From NCBI GenBank assembly GCA_965216915.1, contig CBDCGS010000001.1:124001-188000 (forward strand): DNA of 64,000 nt, in the 5' to 3' direction. This document shows positions 1 to 10,841 of this stretch, in pieces. Position numbers and translations under genes: made by a program. Position 1 is the first letter of the stretch; every line of letters begins with the position of its first letter. The notes beneath the pieces are model-generated. The model was not told where the DNA came from and did no database searches. It saw only the letters and a program-made list of their open reading frames with translations. The stretch comes from CBDCGS01 sp965216915 (GTDB lineage Bacteria > Pseudomonadota > Alphaproteobacteria > UBA828).

Positions 1-387
1 CTCGACCGTCGCATCGAGGCTCAGCAGCACCGGGATTCCGTCGGCAGCCGGCGATGCGTTGCAGATATTGCCGCACACCGTGCCGACGTTTTGGATTTGC
101 GCACCGCCGATCTCGCGAGCGGCCGCTTTCAGGCCGTCGAACCAGGGCGGCAGGTGCGCGCGCAGCACATCCGTCCAGGTGGCAAGCGCCGGGAGGCGCC
201 AATGGTCGTCGCGCTCCTCGATCGCGCGCAACCCCTCGAGCCCCGAAATATCGAGCACATCGTCGTCGAGCGGGCGCCCGACGCGGGCGGGATAGAAATC
301 GGTGCCACCGGCGAGGATCGTCCAGCGACCGGCGTTCAACGCGGCGAGCGCATCCTCAAGGTGGGCAGGACGAAAATACTGAGGCAT
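1..387 (-). CDS. Molybdenum hydroxylase FAD-binding subunit M (xanthine/CO dehydrogenase family), 5' part only
   Basis: The first 129 codons of a medium (FAD) subunit of a xanthine/CO-dehydrogenase-type molybdenum hydroxylase; the rest lies beyond the window edge. The subunit relays electrons from the 2Fe-2S subunit through FAD. Visible are an N-terminal LEDALAAL helix, an AGGTD FAD-loop motif near residues 26-30, and a second FAD motif reading QNVGTVCGNICNASPAAD near residue 105, in place of the usual RN.GT.GGN..ASPAAD. The ATG at 387 precedes MPQYFRP, a typical start for the family. The substrate cannot be told. A broken N-terminal piece of a large subunit of the same enzyme class sits far away at 17.7 kb. 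Confidence 0.85.
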   Translation of the reverse strand, partial: MPQYFRPAHLEDALAALNAGRWTILAGGTDFYPARVGRPLDDDVLDISGLEGLRAIEERDDHWRLPALATWTDVLRAHLPPWFDGLKAAAREIGGAQIQNVGTVCGNICNASPAADGIPVLLSLDATVE

Positions 388-523
388 CGAGGGCGCAAGG
401 CTAGGCGGCGCCCGGCCGGACGCTGGTTCGACCGATCAATCGCATCGAACGGTCTTAGCACCCTTGCCGGACCGCCGGAAGCCCGCATAATCGCGGCCCG
501 AACGAGACCCCGAGGACGGATTG

Positions 524-1579
524 ATGACGCACTATCGGATCGCAGCCCTGCCCGGCGACGGGATCGGCCAAGAAGTTCTGCCTGAAGCCATGCGGGTTCT
601 CGAAGCCGCAGGCCGCCGCTTCGACATCGGCTTCGACTGGCAACATTTCGACTGGAGCTGCGAGACCTATACCAAGACCGGGCGGATGATGCCCGAGGAC
701 GGCGTCGAGCAACTCGCCGCTTTCGATGCGATCTTCCTCGGCGCGGTCGGCTTTCCCGGCGTTCCCGACCATGTCTCGCTCTGGGGCCTCTTGATCCCGC
801 TGCGGCGCGCCTTCCGCCAGTACATCAACCTGCGCCCGATCAAGCTGCTCAAAGGGGTCACCTCGCCGCTCGCGGGCCGAAGCGCGGGCGAGATCGACTT
901 CGTGATCGTGCGCGAGAACAACGAGGGCGAATATTCCGAGATGGGCGGGCGCATCTACGCGGGCACCGACCAGGAGACGGTGATCCAGGAGAGCGTGTTC
1001 ACCCGCGCCGGGGTCGACCGCGCGCTCCGCTTCGCGTTCGCTCTCGCCGAGCGCCGGCGCAAGCATGTCACCTCGGCAACCAAATCGAACGGCATCATCC
1101 ACACGATGCCCTATTGGGACGAGCGGTTCGCGGCGATCGGAGCGGAGTTTCCGGGCGTCGAGGCCGACCAGTTCCACATCGACATCCTGAGCGCGCACTT
1201 CGTGCAGCATCCGGATTGGTTCGACGTGGTCGTCGGCAGCAACCTCTTCGGCGATATCCTGTCGGACCTCGGCGCCGCCGTGGTTGGCGGCATGGGTCTC
1301 GCACCGGCGGCCAACATCAACCCCGAGGGCGCGCATCCCTCGATGTTCGAGCCGGTGCACGGATCGGCACCAGACATCGCGGGCAAGGCCATCGCCAACC
1401 CCGTCGCGCAGATCTGGACCGGCGCCATGATGCTCGATCATCTCGGCCACGGCGACGCGGCGCGCGCGATCGAGGCGGCGATCGAGGCCGTGCTCGCGGA
1501 GGGTGCGGTGCTCACACCCGATCTCGGCGGCAGCGCCAAAACGTCGGACGTGGGCAAAGCCATCGCCGACGCCCTCTAA
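524..1579 (+). CDS. Tartrate dehydrogenase/decarboxylase or D-malate dehydrogenase (isopropylmalate dehydrogenase superfamily)
   Basis: A cytoplasmic metal- and NAD-dependent beta-decarboxylating dehydrogenase of 351 residues, the usual length. Family features are IAALPGDGIGQEV at the N terminus, the substrate-binding stretch RPIKLL, VRENNEGEYSE, ATKSNG with the catalytic Lys, and DILSDLGAAVVGGMGLAP followed by FEPVHGSAPDIAGK for metal and NAD binding. NNEGEYSEMGGR is typical of the tartrate/D-malate (TtuC/DmlA) branch rather than LeuB. A TTG at 521 is also in frame, but the ATG at 524 has the better spacing from GAGGACGGA at 512-520. It converges with the next gene across 15 bp. The exact substrate is not decided by sequence. 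Confidence 0.9.
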   Translation: MTHYRIAALPGDGIGQEVLPEAMRVLEAAGRRFDIGFDWQHFDWSCETYTKTGRMMPEDGVEQLAAFDAIFLGAVGFPGVPDHVSLWGLLIPLRRAFRQYINLRPIKLLKGVTSPLAGRSAGEIDFVIVRENNEGEYSEMGGRIYAGTDQETVIQESVFTRAGVDRALRFAFALAERRRKHVTSATKSNGIIHTMPYWDERFAAIGAEFPGVEADQFHIDILSAHFVQHPDWFDVVVGSNLFGDILSDLGAAVVGGMGLAPAANINPEGAHPSMFEPVHGSAPDIAGKAIANPVAQIWTGAMMLDHLGHGDAARAIEAAIEAVLAEGAVLTPDLGGSAKTSDVGKAIADAL

Positions 1580-1594
1580 ACAAGGGGCGCAGGC

Positions 1595-2596
1595 CTACAG
1601 GTCGGCGTGCCGGATCGGCGTCAGGCTATCCAGCCCGGTTGGAAGTTCGCTGAGGATAAATTCGGCGCGCCGCCTCGGGGACCCGGCCCGCGGCGTCGGG
1701 AACGTGTCATGCCACGCGTTCGTCTTGACCATCATGGCACAGAGACGTGTGCCAATATCAGATTGGCACTCGCGCACCAGCGTCTTCATTTGCTGGAAGC
1801 GCTCGCCCGAGATCTCGGTCCACATGTCGCCGGTCCGCGTCTCGAACGTGTCGAGCACGCAATCGACGTCACCCGAAATGCCCTTGAGTCGATTGCCGAT
1901 TGCGAAGCACATCTTGATGCTCGAGCCGTTGATGCTTTTTTCGACGCCCCTCTCGAGCTCCCGAACCCAGCGAAGAATGTCTGCGATGGCCGGTTTCACG
2001 TGATCCAGGCAGTTGCGGTAGTACGAGATCGACAGGTACACATCGCCGTAGTCGTGCAGAAATGAGGGAATGTTTTCGATATTGACACCAAGGCTTTCGG
2101 CGATTTCCCTCAACCGTCGTCTCACTGCCTCGACGTCGGGATCGGCGAAAATCTGGAACAGGTCCTGTACGCTCAGATCGTCGCGCGCCGAATCACCATA
2201 AATCGCCTTGACCAAGGGGCGCGTGAACACGGTCATATAACGGGAGAGCGCCTCCTCGGTCTCGGGCGACAGCCGGAGGGCTTCTTCGCGATCCACGTCG
2301 ATGCCGAGATCGCGCAAATGAATGCGCAGGCTGTAGACATCGTAGCTGCCAAGCGTCGAGAGCGACTGCACGATGTCGAGGTCGCGCCGCTTCTCACCGC
2401 TGAAATCAAAGGTCTTCGGGAGGTCGATGGGGTAGATTTGCCCGCTCCCCGACACCTCGTTCGAGAAGAGCTCAACGACACCAACCAAGTGCGCGTTTTT
2501 GATGAGCCGCGCGCGCTTGAGGCTCGGAGTCCTCAGGGGAATCATGGCGAGCGGCAGCATGTGGAGCGAGTCGATCTCAATGCTTAGGTCGCGCAT
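1595..2596 (-). CDS. Unrecognised conserved-looking protein, 333 residues
   Basis: I do not recognise this protein. It has no signal peptide or membrane segment. The first third is of mixed composition (MRDLSIEIDSLHMLPLAM...), and the remainder looks alpha-helical with many charged residues (EAVRRRLREIAESLG, WVRELERGVEKS, RFQQMKTLVRECQ). The ATG at 2596 is chosen; a TTG at 2623 would add nine residues, and neither start has a clear ribosome-binding site. GC is visibly lower than in the flanking genes, and rarer codons are more frequent, which could mean horizontal acquisition. It converges with the dehydrogenase gene upstream in the window and diverges from the aromatic acyl-CoA operon. Confidence 0.65.
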   Translation of the reverse strand: MRDLSIEIDSLHMLPLAMIPLRTPSLKRARLIKNAHLVGVVELFSNEVSGSGQIYPIDLPKTFDFSGEKRRDLDIVQSLSTLGSYDVYSLRIHLRDLGIDVDREEALRLSPETEEALSRYMTVFTRPLVKAIYGDSARDDLSVQDLFQIFADPDVEAVRRRLREIAESLGVNIENIPSFLHDYGDVYLSISYYRNCLDHVKPAIADILRWVRELERGVEKSINGSSIKMCFAIGNRLKGISGDVDCVLDTFETRTGDMWTEISGERFQQMKTLVRECQSDIGTRLCAMMVKTNAWHDTFPTPRAGSPRRRAEFILSELPTGLDSLTPIRHADL

Positions 2597-2680
2597 ATCA
2601 AAGGCCAGATACCTGCATCGCAATGGGTAGGGGCGGGATCACACCCTTAGATTGCATTCGCATAGGGATTTATCCTTATT

Positions 2681-2701
2681 TGGTTTATGGACTCTAAACC
2701 A
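2681..2701. promoter_or_regulatory. Inverted repeat TGGTTTA-N7-TAAACCA upstream of the aromatic acyl-CoA operon
   Basis: A perfect 7-bp inverted repeat with a 7-bp spacer. It lies in the AT-rich gap between the divergent unknown gene (start 2596) and the operon beginning at 2867. The size and position suit a dimeric regulator, or the core of one of the two divergent promoters. No regulator can be assigned from sequence alone; the operon encodes a MarR protein that is one candidate. Confidence 0.4.
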
Positions 2702-2830
2702 TGGCGAGCAGATCTATGCCGAAATTGATCTCGCCGGGATAACCCTTCAGCCACAACCTGTCATCCACCGGGATCAGCCAGCGACCGGCTCAACCGCCCT
2801 CACCGCCCCTTTGCATGGGCGTCGAGATTG

Positions 2831-2842
2831 TTTAAATTTAAA
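2831..2842. promoter_or_regulatory. 12-bp perfect AT palindrome TTTAAATTTAAA, candidate MarR operator
   Basis: A perfect AT-only palindrome 24 bp upstream of the ATG at 2867, inside otherwise GC-rich DNA. MarR-family repressors of aromatic-acid operons often bind AT-rich palindromes near the promoter or start codon, and a MarR gene lies inside this operon at 5926. Binding is an inference; the palindrome itself is directly visible. Confidence 0.45.
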
Positions 2843-2866
2843 GGGATTCGTGCGTATGGGAGTCGC

Positions 2867-5152
<2,286 letters not shown>

Positions 5153-5154
5153 GC

Positions 5155-5922
5155 ATGGCCGGCCTCCTCGATGGCAAGCACGCGTTGATCACCGGTGGCG
5201 GCAAGGGCATCGGCGCCGCCATCGCGCGGCGCCTCGCAAAGGAAGGTGCAGCGATCACGCTCGTCGGCCGCGACGAAGCGGCGCTCGCAGAGACCGCGGC
5301 CCGGCTCCCGCTCGCGCAGGCCCTGCCCCTCGACGTCACCGATGAAGACGCCGTGCGCGCCGCGTTCGACCGCGCGGCCGCCGCGCTCGGCCCCGTCCTC
5401 ATCCTCGTCAACAATGCCGGCATCGTGCGCACGGCACCGCTGCACCGCCTGCGGCTCGCCGATGCGCGCGCGATGATGGCGGTCAACTTCGAGGGCGCGT
5501 TGCTCTGCGCGCAGGCCGCCCTGCCCGCGATGTTCGAGGCCGGTTGGGGCCGTATCGTGACGATCGCAAGCCTCGCCGGGCTCGAAGGCGCGCCCTATGT
5601 CGCGGGCTATTGCGCCTCCAAGCATGCGGTGGTCGGCATGACCAAGGCGCTCGCCCTCGAGGTCGCGCAGAAGGGCATCACCGCGAACGCGATCTGCCCC
5701 GGCTATGTCGAGACCGACATGGTCAAGCGCGGCGTCGCCAACATCATGGAAAAGACCGGCATGAGCGAAGCCGACGCACGCGCCGAGCTCGCCAAGAACA
5801 ACCCGCAAGGCCGCATCATCGCGCCCGAGGAGGTTGCCGCGGCCGCCGCATGGCTCTGCGCGCCGGGCGCGGAATCGGTGAACGGCATCGCGCTCCCAAT
5901 CAACGGCGGCGGCACGGCGTGA
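5155..5922 (+). CDS. Short-chain dehydrogenase/reductase of the aromatic acyl-CoA operon
   Basis: A classical 255-residue SDR. It has the TGGGKGIGAAIARRL NAD(P) motif near residues 13-27, an NNAG motif, catalytic Ser in IVTIASLAG, YCASK (YxxxK) and the NAICPGYVETDM loop. The likely role is oxidation of a 3-hydroxyacyl-CoA or alicyclic alcohol formed after ring hydroxylation and reduction; this is inferred from context, since SDR substrate cannot be read from sequence. It starts 2 bp after the monooxygenase/reductase stop, so it is almost certainly co-transcribed. Confidence 0.9.
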   Translation: MAGLLDGKHALITGGGKGIGAAIARRLAKEGAAITLVGRDEAALAETAARLPLAQALPLDVTDEDAVRAAFDRAAAALGPVLILVNNAGIVRTAPLHRLRLADARAMMAVNFEGALLCAQAALPAMFEAGWGRIVTIASLAGLEGAPYVAGYCASKHAVVGMTKALALEVAQKGITANAICPGYVETDMVKRGVANIMEKTGMSEADARAELAKNNPQGRIIAPEEVAAAAAWLCAPGAESVNGIALPINGGGTA

Positions 5923-5925
5923 GCG

Positions 5926-6425
5926 ATGGCTGAGCGTGCCGCTCATCCCCCGCCTCCGCCCCAACCCGCGCAGGAGGGCGATCGGCAGCATCTTCGCCTC
6001 TGGCTGAGGCTGCTGCGCTGCACCAACCAGATCGAGCGCGAGGTGCGCGCGCGGCTGCGGCGCGACTTCGCCACCACGCTCCCGCGCTTCGACATGATGG
6101 CAGCGCTCGACCGCGCCGGTGACGAGGGCCTCACGATGGGCGCGCTGTCGGAGCGCCTCATGGTCTCCAACGGCAATGTGACGGGCGTTGCCGCGCGCCT
6201 CGAACGCGAGGGCCTGGTGCGCCGCTGGTCGCCCCCCGACGACCGCCGCCGCGCGATCCTGACGCTCACAGAGGCCGGCACCACGCGTTTCGCCGAGATG
6301 GCCGTGCGCCACAAGGCCTGGATCGACGAGCTGCTTGGCACCATCGAAGCCGACGAGCTCGCGACGATCAGCAACACGTTGTCGCGAACCAGCAAGCACA
6401 TCGCCCAAACCGGAGGAGACAGCCA

Positions 6426-6429
<4 letters not shown>
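5926..6429 (+). CDS. MarR-family transcriptional regulator
   Basis: A 167-residue MarR protein with a proline-rich N-terminal tail (AHPPPPPQPA), a dimerisation helix, and a winged helix-turn-helix (TMGALSERLMVSNGNVTGVAARLEREGLV followed by the DDRRRAILTLTEAG wing; shown here in separate pieces of one domain). It is embedded between pathway genes and overlaps the next start by ATGA, so it likely senses a pathway CoA thioester and represses the operon, as in other aromatic-acid MarR systems. Candidate operators are the AT palindromes at 2681-2701 and 2831-2842. Confidence 0.9.
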
Positions 6430-7235
<806 letters not shown>

Positions 7236-7286
7236 CGTTGTTCGCCCGACCGCTCGCGCCCGCGACCGATTTCGGAGACCGAGACC

Positions 7287-8921
7287 ATGGCTGAGCCCAG
7301 CGCTCATATCGACACCTTCACGCGCGACAATCTGCCGCCGCGCCATGAATGGCCTGACTTCATCTTTCCGCTGCCCGCGCTGCGCTATCCGGCGCGGCTC
7401 AACTGCGCGAGCGTGCTGCTCGACGACATGATCGCGGCCGGCCATGGCGCCTCGCCATGCGTGCGCACCCCGCAGGAGACCTGGAGCTACGCCGCCCTCA
7501 AGGATAAGGCGGACCGAATCGCCCGCGTGCTCACGGAGGATCTCGGCGTGGTGCCCGGCAACCGCGTGCTGCTGCGTGCCCCCAACACGCCGATGATGGC
7601 GGCTTGCTGGTTCGGTGTCGTGAAGGCCGGCGCCGTCGCGGTCGCGACCATGCCGCTGCTCCGCGCGGGCGAGCTTACGGCGATCGCCGACAAGGCCCGC
7701 ATCGCGCTGGCGCTTTGCGATGCACGGCTGCGCGACGAGCTCGACGCGGCGATGCGCGAGAGCGACGCGCTCGTGCGCATCGTCTCGTTTGGCGAGGAGG
7801 ACGAGCTCGAGCGGCTGATGGCGGCGAAGCCAGCGGGTTTCACCACCGTGGACACGGCGGCCGGTGACATCTGCATGATCGCCTTCACCTCGGGCACCAC
7901 GGGCAACCCCAAGGGCACGATGCATGTCCACCGCGACATCCTCGCGGTGTGCGACTGCTTCCCGCGCCACACGCTGAAGCCCGAGGCGCGCGACGTCTTC
8001 TGCGGCTCGCCGCCGCTCGCCTTCACCTTCGGTCTCGGCGGGCTCCTGCTCTTTCCGCTCCGCGTCGGCGCGAGCGCGCTGTTGATCGAGCGACCGACGC
8101 CGGACGCGCTGCTCGATGCCGTGCAGTCCCACGGCGCGACCGTGCTGGTCACCGCGCCGACTGCCTACCGCGCGATGTTGCCACTCACGGGCGACCACGA
8201 TCTCGGCGGGCTCCGGCGCTGCGTCTCGGCGGGCGAGACGCTGCCGCGCTCGACCTTCGAGGCCTGGCAGAGCGCGACGGGCAACAAGATCATCGACGGC
8301 ATCGGCTCGACCGAGCTGCTGCACATCTTCATCGCCGCGGCCGACGAGGCGATCCGCCCGGGGGCCACGGGACGTGTCGTGCCGGGCTATGAGGCCCGCG
8401 TGGTCGACGACGCGATGAACACGGTGGCGCCCGGCACGGTGGGCCGCCTCGCCGTGCGCGGGCCGACCGGCTGCCGCTACCTCGCCGACCCGCGCCAGCG
8501 GGACTATGTCGTCGCCGGCTGGAACCTCACCGGCGATGCCTATGTCGAGGACGAGGACGGCTACTTCTGGTTCCAGGCCCGCACCGACGACATGATCATC
8601 TCCGCCGGCTACAACATCGCGGCGCCCGAGGTGGAGGACGCCCTGCTCGCCCACGAGGCGGTGGCGGAATGTGCGGTGGTCGCCGCGCCCGATCCGGCGC
8701 GCGGCAACATCGTCAAGGCCTATGTGGTGTTGCGCGCCGGTGCGCCGCGCGATGCCGCCCAGGTCGACGCGCTGCAGCGCTTCGTGAAAGAGCGCATCGC
8801 CCCCTACAAATATCCCCGGGCGATCGAGTTCACCGACACGCTGCCGCGCACCGGCACGGGCAAGGTGCAGCGCTTCCGCCTGCGCGCGCAAGCCGCCGAC
8901 GATGTGCGCGAGGCCTGCTGA
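7287..8921 (+). CDS. Benzoate/2-aminobenzoate-type CoA ligase
   Basis: A 544-residue AMP-forming acyl-CoA synthetase of the benzoate-CoA ligase type. It shows the P-loop-like A3 motif TSGTTGNPKGTMHVHRD, the A5 stretch DGIGSTELLHIF typical of benzoate-type ligases, GWNLTGDAYVEDEDGY with RTDDMIISAGYNIAAPEVE (A7/A8 hinge), and the C-terminal catalytic Lys in LPRTGTGKVQR. It activates the aromatic acid so that the bifunctional monooxygenase/reductase can act on the thioester. With kynureninase near by, anthranilate is the preferred substrate; salicylate or benzoate remain possible. Its stop overlaps the next start by one base. Confidence 0.88.
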   Translation: MAEPSAHIDTFTRDNLPPRHEWPDFIFPLPALRYPARLNCASVLLDDMIAAGHGASPCVRTPQETWSYAALKDKADRIARVLTEDLGVVPGNRVLLRAPNTPMMAACWFGVVKAGAVAVATMPLLRAGELTAIADKARIALALCDARLRDELDAAMRESDALVRIVSFGEEDELERLMAAKPAGFTTVDTAAGDICMIAFTSGTTGNPKGTMHVHRDILAVCDCFPRHTLKPEARDVFCGSPPLAFTFGLGGLLLFPLRVGASALLIERPTPDALLDAVQSHGATVLVTAPTAYRAMLPLTGDHDLGGLRRCVSAGETLPRSTFEAWQSATGNKIIDGIGSTELLHIFIAAADEAIRPGATGRVVPGYEARVVDDAMNTVAPGTVGRLAVRGPTGCRYLADPRQRDYVVAGWNLTGDAYVEDEDGYFWFQARTDDMIISAGYNIAAPEVEDALLAHEAVAECAVVAAPDPARGNIVKAYVVLRAGAPRDAAQVDALQRFVKERIAPYKYPRAIEFTDTLPRTGTGKVQRFRLRAQAADDVREAC

Positions 8922-9349
8922 TGGCAACCTACACGCATGACATCGAGGTCGGTTTCGGCGACACCGATTCCGCGGGCATCGTGTTCTACCCGCGCTACTT
9001 CGAGATGGTGAACCGGCTGGTCGAGGCGTGGTTCGCGCAAGGCCTCGCCTACCCCTACCGCACCATGCACCTCGAGAATCATCACGGCGTGCCGGCGGTG
9101 AGCCTGGAGGCCGCCTTCCCCGCGCCGAGCCGCATCGGCGACGTGCTGTGCTTCACCCTCGCGGTCTCCCGCCTCAGCCGCAAGTCGGCGACGCTGCACA
9201 TCGAGGCGCGCTGCGGCGAGGAGTTGCGCATGACCTGCCGCAAGGTGATCGTGCACAGCGCCGTGCGCCCCTTTCTCGCCGCCGCGCCCTGGCCGGACGC
9301 GGTGTACGCCCGCATGGTGGCCTATCTCGAGACGGAGCACGATGCATGA
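8921..9349 (+). CDS. Hotdog-fold acyl-CoA thioesterase (4-hydroxybenzoyl-CoA thioesterase type)
   Basis: A 142-residue hotdog thioesterase with the family signature GFGDTDSAGIVFYPRYFEM, where the Asp near residue 16 is the catalytic acid in 4-hydroxybenzoyl-CoA thioesterase. It most likely releases CoA from a dead-end or intermediate thioester of the pathway. The ATG at 8921 overlaps the ligase stop (TGATG), and the stop overlaps the next gene by ATGA. This three-gene end of the operon is therefore translationally coupled. Confidence 0.88.
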   Translation: MATYTHDIEVGFGDTDSAGIVFYPRYFEMVNRLVEAWFAQGLAYPYRTMHLENHHGVPAVSLEAAFPAPSRIGDVLCFTLAVSRLSRKSATLHIEARCGEELRMTCRKVIVHSAVRPFLAAAPWPDAVYARMVAYLETEHDA

Positions 9350-9744
9350 GCGGGCACCGCGTCCTGCAGCCGCCGGGCTGGCCGCGGCCCAAGGGCTATG
9401 CCAACGGCATCGCCGCCGAGGGCACGCTGGTCTTCGTCGCGGGCCAGATCGGCTGGGATGAGGCCGGCGTGCTGCCGCCGGATTTCGCGAGCCAGGCCGC
9501 GCGCGCCTTCGAGAACACGGTCGCGGTGCTCGCCGAGGCCGGCGCCGAGCCGGCTCACATCGCGCGCATGACCTGGTACATCACCGACAAGCGCGCCTAT
9601 CTCGCGAGCCTCAAGCCGCTCGGCGCCGCTTACCGCGCGATCATCGGCCCGCACTACCCCGCCATGGCGGTGGTCGAAGTGACCGCGCTCATCGAGGACG
9701 CGGCCAAGATCGAGATCGAGACCACCGCCGTCATCCCACGCTAA
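9346..9744 (+). CDS. Rid family (RidA/YjgF-like) protein, candidate deaminase of the pathway
   Basis: A 132-residue Rid-family protein: LVFVAGQIGWDE at the strand-2 position, QAARAFENTVAVLAEAGA, and a C-terminal VEVTALIEDAAKIEIETTAV strand. Canonical RidA carries an essential Arg in PAR..VEV; here the stretch is YPAMAVVEV, so that Arg is absent and this is not a standard enamine/imine deaminase. Rid relatives include 2-aminomuconate deaminase. Being the last gene of an operon that makes 2-amino-alicyclic acyl-CoAs, it may release ammonia from an enamine intermediate (inference). Its TAA stop lies at the edge of repeat copy A. Confidence 0.85.
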   Translation: MSGHRVLQPPGWPRPKGYANGIAAEGTLVFVAGQIGWDEAGVLPPDFASQAARAFENTVAVLAEAGAEPAHIARMTWYITDKRAYLASLKPLGAAYRAIIGPHYPAMAVVEVTALIEDAAKIEIETTAVIPR

Positions 9745-9830
9745 GAGCAAATCCGGCGCGGTCGACTCACCCGCGACGACGCATGTGCGTCGATTGCAAA
9801 GAGATCGAGCATTTCGCGCTAATCGCGCTC
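9742..9830 (-). repeat. Structured repeat, copy A (inverted, partly degenerate)
   Basis: The reverse complement of the element at 12112-12215, in degenerate form. Recognisable blocks are AGAGCAAATCC at the left end, CGCGACGACGCATGTGCGTCG in the middle (shared with the other copies) and GAGATCGAGCATTTCGCG at the right. The stem GACGC/GCGTC is kept, while the CAGGTG/CACCTG stem has decayed. The left edge contains the TAA stop of the Rid gene. Confidence 0.75.
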
Positions 9831-9977
9831 CGGCACCACGCAGCGAGAGGCTCGGAACGGGCTTCCGGCGCGGCCGCTGCCCTATTCGCGCCCCAATGGC
9901 CCTATACCATTTGATTATGCGGCCCTTGTGGGACGGAAAATTCCGCGCCGACCGGGCGTGACCAATCTGGTTTTCTC

Positions 9978-9993
9978 AATGAGAATACTCATT
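9978..9993. promoter_or_regulatory. Inverted repeat AATGAG-AATA-CTCATT in AT-rich promoter region
   Basis: A perfect 6-4-6 inverted repeat in the most AT-rich part (9960-10020) of the 395-bp gap between the Rid gene and the tandem paralogue array. Its AATGAnAAT-like half is loosely reminiscent of Fur-type boxes, but the match is not good enough to assign a regulator. The rest of the gap holds repeat copy A and low-confidence open frames, with nothing else I can identify. Confidence 0.4.
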
Positions 9994-10051
9994 AACATAT
10001 TGATTTATAGTCAATTTACTTGCGTGCCTGCGGCGTGAGGCTCATATCCTA

Positions 10052-10240
10052 ATGCTCCTAGTAAACATGACCGGAGTGTTCGCCATGCGCAGGCCGCCGC
10101 GCCACGCACCGTTGCGCTTGACTGGAAGTGTCGCCAGCAATGGCGGGGTCGCGCCCGTCGACACCCGCGCGACCAAAACCGCCTTGCGCCAGATCGGCTT
10201 TTATCCGCCGAGCCGCGAGATCACGGATCGGCTCCCCTGA
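10052..10240 (+). CDS. Possible small leader protein or duplication remnant, 62 residues
   Basis: A short frame starting at ATG 10052 (further ATGs at 10067 and 10085) and ending at 10240 in TDRLP-stop. No family is recognised. Its last codons and stop match the end of the second paralogue (DDRLP-stop at 11504), and both ends lie in the same DNA block, CGGCTCCCCTGACCCG, that also begins the first and third paralogue bodies. It may therefore be what remains of a fourth array member, or just a by-product of the duplicated junction. It overlaps the next gene out of frame. Confidence 0.25.
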   Translation: MLLVNMTGVFAMRRPPRHAPLRLTGSVASNGGVAPVDTRATKTALRQIGFYPPSREITDRLP

Positions 10241-10802
10241 CCCGCGCTGGGCACACTATCACGCACGCAGAAACTTCTGGCGGGCGGTGCGGAAGCTCGC
10301 CTGCCACCTCACCTGGTTCGGTATCGCGATGGTGCTCATCCTCTACCAGGCCACACATCCGGTCACGTTCGATCTGCCCAACGGCCTCGGAGCCATGACC
10401 TACGCACGAGTCTATCCGGCGCACGCGCTCGGCCACTACCAACGTTGGATCACGATCGAAGACGCGCTTCCCGACTCACTCTTGTTCGACGCACTCTATG
10501 GCGGCGGTCGGATCTGCGTTGCGCGTGGCACCGACCCGGTCACCGGCCACACGCTCGTTCGCCTGCGAGAGTCTTCGGGCATTGCCTGGATCGACCTCGA
10601 CGAAGGGTGTCTGACCGATAACTGGAAACCGACCCGGAGCGGACCGAGACGACGACAGTGCGATCACAATCTCAACGTGCGCGACGCCGGGTGGGTCGAG
10701 GTCGGTGTGATCGCGCCGTTTGGCTTCGGCCCAAACGACCAGCCGCAATACCGCACCGAAATCCTCCCGTCGGATCTCGAGGATTGCGAGTATCGCCCGT
10801 GA
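10140..10802 (+). CDS. Tandem array paralogue 1: unrecognised membrane-anchored protein
   Basis: I do not recognise the family. The protein has a basic Arg-rich N-terminal region, one membrane segment (LTWFGIAMVLILY, near residues 55-70) and an extracytoplasmic-looking C-terminal domain. That domain contains GGGRICVARGTDPVTGHTLVRL, SSGIAWIDLDEGC, WKPTRSGP, CDHNLNVRDAGW and a final DCEYRP; four Cys positions are shared with paralogue 3, so disulphides are plausible. ATG 10140 is chosen because GGAAG lies 11 bp upstream; GTG 10128 is an alternative. The membrane segment and everything after it closely match paralogue 3. Confidence 0.6.
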   Translation: MAGSRPSTPARPKPPCARSAFIRRAARSRIGSPDPRWAHYHARRNFWRAVRKLACHLTWFGIAMVLILYQATHPVTFDLPNGLGAMTYARVYPAHALGHYQRWITIEDALPDSLLFDALYGGGRICVARGTDPVTGHTLVRLRESSGIAWIDLDEGCLTDNWKPTRSGPRRRQCDHNLNVRDAGWVEVGVIAPFGFGPNDQPQYRTEILPSDLEDCEYRP

Positions 10803-10841
10803 CGCAGACCGATCCGCAGTTCACCTGGCGCAGGCTCGCCG

